Source of the DNA: Rhinopomastus cyanomelas
Taxonomy: Eukaryota > Chordata > Aves > Bucerotiformes > Rhinopomastidae
Length of the DNA: 64,000 nucleotides
NCBI GenBank assembly: GCA_013400115.1
Contig: VXBP01002800.1
Span: forward strand, 1-64,000
Direction: 5' to 3'
The notes beneath the pieces are model-generated. The model was given only the letters and a program-made list of their open reading frames with translations, was not told the DNA's origin and did no database searches. Below are positions 57,201-64,000 of this stretch, piece after piece. A program made the translations under genes and the position numbers. Each line of letters starts with the position of its first letter. Positions within the stretch are counted from its first letter, which is position 1.

Positions 57201-60200
57201 GTTTGCATTAATATGAGTTCTGTGGGGCTTTTTCCAAGTTCATTGGTAAAACATGGATCACTCTGAGCTCCTGCTAGAATGATGACTCACATTTTACATT
57301 CCTATGCTTGCTCTTCAGGAAAATAATTATCCTCAGGCAATCCTGATCAAAATCTCCCTGCACTTAGTTCCAAAGGGAAGATTTTAGTTTTCTCAGAAGC
57401 ATGTCTTTGCGTGCTGAGGGGCTACTGTTTACATTGATTTTGTTTATTGTTTGTTATTGTTTTTAATATAAAGGTCATTTTCCTTCTTAATTTTGCCTGC
57501 TGTAGAGTAAGTACAGACTGCATACAGATGGATGAGAAACTGTTGCTGGGTTTTAATTCTTGAGTTCTTTTAATCTCAGAAATTTAGGTCTCACCCTCAG
57601 ATTTTTTAAGGAAAAAAATCTGCAGTGCAGTTTGTCCTTGGTACCGAGCTGGTGGTAATGACAGGTAAGAGAACACAAATCAGGGTAGTTCTGGGTGCTG
57701 AAGCAAGATGCAATTAAAGCTTGCACTGCTTCTGAAAGGGACGTTAGACGCTGCACCACTGCAAAGCATTTTTCAGGAGCTAATGGCTTCCTACATCCAA
57801 ATCTGGATTATCTGCAACCTCTTTTCACTTATCCTGATCTTGTCTTCCACCTCCTCAAAATAGATTGGAATGGCCATCAGTAGGAAAAAAGGCAGAGATA
57901 CTAGAAAAGTACTTCAGTCACTGAGAAACAAGTGACCATTTCCCACTTCATTCCACTGTTGTGGAAGATTTGTGATATGAACTGATACTTTCAGAGACGT
58001 TTAACTCTGCCTTTCCCTGGAAAAGGACTGCATGAAAGACAATAACCACGCAGGGAATTTCCTCGGTGTCTGGCCTGCAACACGTGCATATTTCCTAAAA
58101 CGTATCAGAGAAGCACAGTTGTTATGCTTCAAGTGTTCAGTTTCAGGGATCCTGGTAAGATCACTGATCACTGTGACCTAAGAAGAATTTCCAGAGTTTG
58201 GTGTGCTCAGAGTATGACCAAACTTAAGATGGCTTCTGTGCTTCCATTTGCCAGACCAATTTTCCTTCACTGCATTTTAAACCACTTAAAACCTGTGACT
58301 TGAGATTTGTGCACCTCCAGACCCAAGGAGCAAAAATGGGACAAAGCTCTCATCTACACGCAGAACTGTCATGCCTGGACAACAAGGATACAGGGTGCTG
58401 GATGTATCGTTTTCTTTCTGTATCTTTAATTTCTGCTGTGCTCCTGGCAAGGTGAAAATTTCATGTATGATTTACTGAAGATGGGTATTTTAGAAACACT
58501 CAACTGAGGTCTTACATAAAACTTTCCAAAGATTGTGAAATGCTAATTTATCTTCTGTACATTGAGGATGAGTTTAAAATATTCTTTTTTAGAAACAGGA
58601 GAAACCTGCAGACAACAAGTCTTCAGCCTTGTGCTCAGATGAAGGAGGACCATGGCATGCTGTCATAGGTAGCCTCAACTCTTTAGTGAAGAGGGGCCTG
58701 GTTGTAGGATGTGGAATACAGGTGAGTAACTAATTTATGTGATCATATTCACCATGAAAAGAATATGTGGCAATAATCAGCTTTCAATCAAGTGGAGCTG
58801 AGGCAGTGGACAGCTATACAAGTGATTTTTGTGAATGTATTTCAAGGGTACAAGTCTATTTCCTACTTAGTGTGGATGACAAGACAATAGAAGATTATAC
58901 AAAGCACAACACCAATAATGAAAAGAAGTAATGTTTTTCTTGCCTCGGCAGACTTGGAAAGTTCTGTGCTGCTGCCTTCTCAGACTTTCCCTTGGCGTCA
59001 CTTTGGGGACAGAGATTAGGTGAGTTACTGTTCAAGAGTGGGTTCAAAAAGTAACTACTAACTGTTGGCCTGTATGGAAATGGAGGGGTTGTGATCAGAC
59101 ACAGGTCATGTCTACAGGTGTGAGATGGTTTTCTCCAAGGTCTACTTTGATCTTTAGGCTATAATTCGTAATGAAAACTTTGTCAGAACAAGTAATGACA
59201 CTCTTCTTGCTCTTGTGAACACGGCATGCATAAAGCAGGGAGGGTCAACTTAAATATATGCTGAGAACAGAAGACTGTCAGTGATGAGGCATCAAGTAAG
59301 AGTTACAGAGGCCAGCAACCATGAAATATAGAGACTACTATTTAACTATAAAGGGTTTCAGATTTTGTTCCCAGTGAATGTGTCTAATCGGTTCTAGCTT
59401 GAATTTTTACTCCAAGCTTGTAGAACAGAAGTTGACCTTTAGGAGAAGTGTTGTCCATTTAGAATATGCTGTATCCTGTCTTTGAAATGGGAAAATTCAA
59501 ACTCAGCAAAGGGCATGCCATGCATCTTACAGATATATATCTATCTTAGGCACATCTAACTTCACAGATCTTTTTATTCTATATATTGTCTCATTACCTC
59601 TCCCCACAATACCTAACAGTACAAGAAAATGTACTTCAACTTCTCTGCCTTTGTTACAACCAAACCACCTCCTCCATGAAAACCCAAACCAGTGAACCTA
59701 ATGATTCCACAGTCTCCTACTCCAAAAGGAAATACAAAAGAAAAAGATTCTAGACATTCCACTAGTAGAAAAGTGTGGGAGGAGGAGCTTGACACTATTA
59801 TTACTTGTTCATTTCTACCCAAAGAAGCATAAGATGTGCAAAAATCCACATTTCCCAATATAATATTTGAATCTGTGCTCAGGTAATTTACAGCAAGTCT
59901 TTATTTGCAACAGTTACTGAGTTATGGCTGGAGTAAAATCCTTCTGTATTATAACAAAAAGTGTATCTCCACACAGATGAAGAATTCCTTGTTCTATTTT
60001 CACATAAATAAAAACATAGTTGCTGGTAGTAAAATCCCACTGGAGTATTTTAGATCTAATTCAAGCTAATTTTAATAAAAGGTCACAGAAAGAACAAGTG
60101 AACTTTAAGATTCCTTCTATATCTGTACCGACTTGTGTATGTTCTGCATAAGTACTCTAATCTTCCTTGTTAGGAAGCAGCTGTAAGGAATCCTTCAGAG

Positions 60201-63200
60201 TGCAAGTCTGTGCTCAGCAATTCCTGAGACATGCATGGGGATAAAGGCCAAGCTTGCAGTCATGGACATCTTCAGAAGGATGGAGAAACCTGGTTACTTA
60301 TTGTGATCATCCAGTTTATTTTGTACAGTGAGCCTGTGCCATAATAAAGAAACTTTAATGCAAGCAGGCCTCACTGGCAAATCATGTTCCACACCTAGAA
60401 GGGCTAAAACACATTGATTTGGATGATAGTTTCTAGATTTCCAGCAACACACAGTTTATCTTTACCAATTTCACTTCAGTATATATGAACAAATTCATTA
60501 AGGATCTCTCTTAAGCCCGAGACGGTTTAGAGTTATAAATAATTCCAGTTTTAAGGCAAACGAGCTATCCAACTTCTAAACATAGACCATTTCTGTTACC
60601 ACTAAAGCCACACGAAGGTAACACTCCACGATTAAGACACAGCTACTAGATTTACGTGAAAGATTGAGCAGGGAGTTTGCTGTCAGGAAAGATAACCTCA
60701 GTACAGGTGATGATCTATGAAATAAGGTTTTGGAAAACCACCTCCAAGAGATGAGCACTAGAACTGCACCTACTGTAACAACTTTTCCCCACTCGGACTA
60801 CTGGAATGCTGCAGGAAGGAAAACGGGTAAATAAACATTTCCACTTTATCACTATACTTTTTGCAATTTAGTAGCATATTTTCCATGAATTCTTACTTTG
60901 ATTTCTTCACATAGAGCCAGTAGACAACACCTGCCACCAGAGCAGCCAGCAGAAGACCGACTACAATCCCCACTATTAGCTTTGCCTGGTCATTAACCTT
61001 TTCACTATTGTCATCTGAAGCAAAGAAAAGAAGTTAAGCAGGAGACTGACAATAACTCATTACACAATTACAACATCATAAACAAGAAAAGCGGTCAGTA
61101 AGTGGAAATTCAAAAGAAGTCAGCATTGTTCTTAAAAACACACTCAACACCTCAAAGAGGCAACATTTAGTCAATCATGGCACCAGACTTGACAGATGAA
61201 ATCAAGTCCAGCTTGAAGGGATTGTGGAAACTTTTCAGTGACAGGAAAGGCAACTGACAGAAAAGGTTATGGAGATTAAGAATCATACATACCACTTCTA
61301 TCATCTGGCTCATCGTATTCTGGAATGCTTACTGGAACGAAAAACGTTAACACTAAATTAAAATCAGAATGTGTTACACCTGAACTTCACCTTTCATTGC
61401 AATGACAGAAACACCCACGTTAATGCACTTGCAAAAAAGGTAATTGCTGTTGTATTTAAACAGAAGCCTTTCCTTTGTAACTGTAATATATATACAGCTG
61501 AACCACCTTATTTAGAACCTGAAAATCTCATTTCAGAATAAGCTGTATCTTGAACTTCCACAAACTGTAGCTCCTTATCACCTTTTAGCATTGAAAAGGG
61601 TCATTTTATTGAAACCCAGTGTGGTGACTTCTGTTCTGAGTCAAGTTGTACCAGTAATAATAAATTGGACTTTGGGAACTAACCGATGATGTTAATTTAA
61701 GAATACGTTACTCACAAAGTTAAAGTATTATTGTGTGATATTTTCGTACTATCATTTTGTGATATTTGTAGTATTATTTCCTTTTGTAAATACAATTATA
61801 TTATTAAGTATAAAAGTATTAATTATTTCTGTCAGCAATATATTGCATACATCAGACAGCTAGCTGGGGAAATAATGACGGCCGAGTGATTTCCTCCAGA
61901 AAGGTATTACTGTGCTGCTGATTGCTTGATTTAAGACCAAAAGCTTAAGTATCTCGGTATTAACACTACTACGCAGATGTTCTCATCACAGGAGTGTGAC
62001 GAGTGCCTGCTTTTGTGAAACCATGACTTTAAGGAAGCTGTCTTTAGAGGACACTCACTAGCAGAGACGTTCAGGGAGGTCACAGTTCTTTCTAGCTCAT
62101 TTTCTGCGATACAAGTTAAAGTCACATTTTCCTCGGGAGCAATTACAATTTTACTGGAAAATTTTCCATTAACGTATTTGGTCTCCTCTGTCTGAAAAGT
62201 TAAAGCACGAAGATTAGCAGACTTAAAAAATACACATATTATCTGTATTAGACACTGAACACTTTCAGAGGGAAGTAACTTTAAACTAGTATTTCAGTTT
62301 TCCAAACAATAGCAGTAACGCATTATGTTATCTAGTGGTAATGTGAATCTTTGCAAGAGCTACGTTTTGTACGGTGTGTAATCTAAGGCCACTGATGAAG
62401 AGGCATTTTTGCAACAGTTAACTACAGTCTTTATCTACTTTTGCTTTTTAGACTGTTTAGAAAATACTAGGAAATGAGACAATTCTTGAAGAACTGTCCC
62501 CCCCAAAAACCCCCTCCTAAGGTCTCGTTTCTTTCCATCTTACTGTTTTTCATTTGTCTTTATATGGAAAATAATCACAGAATGTTTTCCACTTTTTAGC
62601 TTTCCAAGTTCTTTTCTAAGCACTACTTTGCCAAGAAGCTGTATGTTCTCAGTAGTACCTCTAGTGTGTGTACTGTTATAGTGACGTGAAGTTGTCGTCA
62701 AATTCGCTGTACATCATTTTCAGATGAGTACAATGTCCAGAGAAAATTATTTTCCATCATTCATATGGCCTCAAGACAATTTCTACCCTGTATCTTCAAG
62801 GAAGTGGACAAATGTTGGCAGCTAGGATTAGATTTTGCTTTAATGGAGCAATGAAATCCCCAGAAGTACTGTGCAATGCACTGCCACTTTGACTGCTTGT
62901 CTAGATGTCTCATTAATTTTTCCTGCTAAGGCAAAACGTGACAATGCTCTGCATGACATTTAGTAATTAATATCAAAATATTTCAGTTTGCTTATTTTCC
63001 AGGTATTTTTCTGGCTGTATACAGGTACTCCTCACTTCTCCCCACTGCTGATGACTGCGTTATGTTTCTGTCTCCAGAGAGAAACAACAGATAACATCAT
63101 ATAAAAACAGCAGGATGAAGACTGCAAAACTCACTACACTACACTGGAACTTTACTGACTGTATCTTCTGACTTGTTCTGCCACATTTCATTGCATTTGA

Positions 63201-63948
63201 AACGGTAAATTCCTACATCAAGTACCCATCTACTTTCTAATGGAATTATTTGTAAATTCTTTATGCAATGGCAATATCACATCACTCAGATAAAATGACT
63301 GAGTACCTTAACTTAAAAATGTGTATTTAATTCAGTATTTCATTTCCAGTCTTTCCTTTTCCCTTCCAGACTTGGCTTGTAGCTGGTGGATCTTCTGTGC
63401 CTTCATCTGCTCTATTCGAAAGGTCTTCATTACCAGAAATCACCCGTGTAAGTGCCATGTAGCTACTGCTACCACTCAACCTTCCCTTAGAGAAATGAAA
63501 TAGCCTTTGTTTTTTCAATCTCACTACCTGGAAAATGTTCCTAGATTTTATATCGCACCTCCTATGTACTTTTGCTGAATAAAGTAATAAGAAAGATACT
63601 TGCTTTATTAATGATGCTTCCACTACCAGTAACTGTCCATTGCACTGCTGGTTTGGGGAAACCTTCCACATGGCAGACAATTGTTTTAGACATTTTATTT
63701 GTGTTGGTTTTCTTTGTCATTTTGATTTGAGGTTTTCCTACAACAACAATATTACAGTTAACCATTTTGGTTGAAAAGGACAATCAGTAATCATAGCTAT
63801 CTGCTCCCTTACCTTCCACAACGAGTTTAAGTGTCTTTCTTTTCTTTAACCCTTCAACCTCCTGTAAGGTAGTTTCACAGATGTAGTTTCCAGCATCCTG
63901 ATACTGAAGACTGGAAAATGATGGACTTGTTTGCATTCTGGTATTGTC
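54127..63948 (-). CDS. ALCAM: ALCAM (CD166), C-terminal part in six exons (5' part outside window)
   Basis: ALCAM is a type I membrane adhesion protein with five Ig-like domains (V-V-C2-C2-C2). It binds itself and CD6 and is known in chicken as BEN/SC1/DM-GRASP. Six - strand coding exons join in one frame: end of Ig domain 4 (QDAGNYICE), Ig domain 5 (CHVEGFPKP to [10 protein letters not shown]), an acidic stalk, a hydrophobic span ([20 protein letters not shown]) and a basic-then-acidic tail ending NNHKSET-stop at 54156-54158. Sequons NKT, NVT and NVS are present in domain 5. The exon lengths (136, 134, 133, 39, 118, 117) fit the known gene, and the next, non-coding exon starts at 52574. Signal peptide and domains 1-3 are outside the window. 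Confidence 0.97.
54244..60896 (-). other. ALCAM long intron between membrane-span and tail exons
   Basis: 6.65 kb with no coding exon found on either strand. It holds a weak 5S-rRNA-like stretch near 55428-55485, a 13-T run at about 56970, and otherwise unremarkable AT-rich sequence. Confidence 0.8.
60897..61014 (-). CDS. ALCAM: ALCAM exon: transmembrane segment
   Basis: 118 nt after CATCTTCAG-type acceptor (TTCAG). It encodes [12 protein letters not shown], a 22-24 residue hydrophobic helix beginning [11 protein letters not shown], then WLYVKKS with the stop-transfer basic pair. The donor is GTAAGA. This anchors ALCAM in the plasma membrane. Confidence 0.97.
61293..61331 (-). CDS. ALCAM: ALCAM 39-nt stalk exon (cassette exon)
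   Basis: 39 nt between CGTTCCAG and GTATGT. It completes Ile, encodes [12 protein letters not shown] and leaves one G. It is frame-neutral (13 codons) and encodes the acidic membrane-proximal stalk. In human ALCAM the exon at this place (exon 13) is skipped in isoform 2; skipping here would also keep the frame. Confidence 0.93.
61332..63603 (-). other. ALCAM introns either side of Ig domain 5's second half
   Basis: Intron 61332-62058 (727 bp) has a GT donor. Intron 62192-63603 (1412 bp) has a GC donor. I see no repeats or extra exons. The short intron 61015-61292 (278 bp) also appears empty. Confidence 0.8.
62059..62191 (-). CDS. ALCAM: ALCAM exon: second half of Ig domain 5
   Basis: 133 nt after TTTTCAG. 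It starts [20 protein letters not shown], then [20 protein letters not shown] and NVSA, ending with one A before GTGAGT. It has the second domain-5 cysteine (LTCIAE) and sequons NVT and NVS. With the previous exon's final N-K, its first Thr forms a further N-K-T sequon. Confidence 0.97.
63604..63737 (-). CDS. ALCAM: ALCAM exon: first half of Ig domain 5
   Basis: 134 nt. It encodes [34 protein letters not shown] and [11 protein letters not shown]. The first cysteine (VCHVEG) and the tryptophan (VQW) of the domain are present. The exon ends with AAA, followed by GCAAGT, so the next intron has a GC donor. The upstream intron, 63738-63812, is only 75 bp. Confidence 0.96.
63813..63948 (-). CDS. 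ALCAM: ALCAM exon: end of Ig domain 4
   Basis: 136 nt after a CTGTCAG acceptor. It encodes [20 protein letters not shown], then [20 protein letters not shown] and KLVVE plus the first G of Gly. YQDAGNYIC is the F-strand tyrosine corner with the second domain cysteine. The donor is GTAAGG. Confidence 0.97.
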
Positions 63949-64000
63949 CTGACAGAGTAAGAAGTTAATGTCCGTGAATTCCAACTCAGAACGCATTAAC

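Noticed and set aside
1..64000. CRISPR arrays, operons or bacterial regulatory sites
   Set aside because: The window is clearly vertebrate nuclear DNA with spliced genes; no regularly spaced direct repeats of CRISPR type occur.

Overview
The window is vertebrate nuclear DNA, almost certainly from a bird. It holds the 3' half of CBLB on the + strand and the 3' half of ALCAM (CD166; BEN/SC1/DM-GRASP in chicken) on the - strand. The two are convergent, as they are around chicken chromosome 1 and human 3q13. Interspersed repeats are almost all CR1 LINEs, the hallmark of avian and reptilian genomes. At least twenty CR1 pieces are present and several share one subfamily tail. Such a load would suit a CR1-rich lineage such as Piciformes, but that is inference.

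Layout. 1-4743: CBLB intron with two CR1 tails, an internally deleted CR1 and a reverse CR1. 4744-29600: the last ten coding exons of CBLB, 575 codons plus stop, joining in one frame from the last two RING cysteines through the proline-rich tail to the UBA domain and stop; all introns are GT-AG. The intron at 17706-24597 carries a long, broken CR1 with esterase-like, endonuclease and reverse-transcriptase regions. About 29601-30350: CBLB 3'UTR with two AATAAA signals. About 30350-50795: gene-poor spacer with CR1 fragments, a decayed endogenous retrovirus (LTR, gag, start of protease; 40243-42838), a 5S-rRNA/CR1 chimera (49290-49432) and a near-perfect hairpin (49448-49513). About 50796-63948 (-): six ALCAM coding exons covering the end of Ig domain 4, Ig domain 5, the stalk, the membrane span and the cytoplasmic tail, followed by a separate 3'UTR exon.

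How the genes work. CBLB is a RING E3 ubiquitin ligase that restrains T-cell and receptor tyrosine kinase signalling. The part seen here holds its adaptor-binding tail: SH3-binding prolines, YxxP sites for Crk-type SH2 domains, a PxxxPR site for CIN85/CD2AP, and UBA. ALCAM is an immunoglobulin-superfamily adhesion molecule and CD6 ligand. The two are independent transcription units; nothing here suggests a shared promoter.

Main points for a second look: the 5S-CR1 chimera; the hairpin beside it; a GC-AG intron in ALCAM with an N-glycosylation sequon split across it; an ALCAM intron lying after the stop codon; CR1 copies whose internal deletions end at microhomologies; a second chimeric CR1 with an unidentified head; and several long open frames of unknown meaning. 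No wholly new system can be claimed from sequence reading alone.
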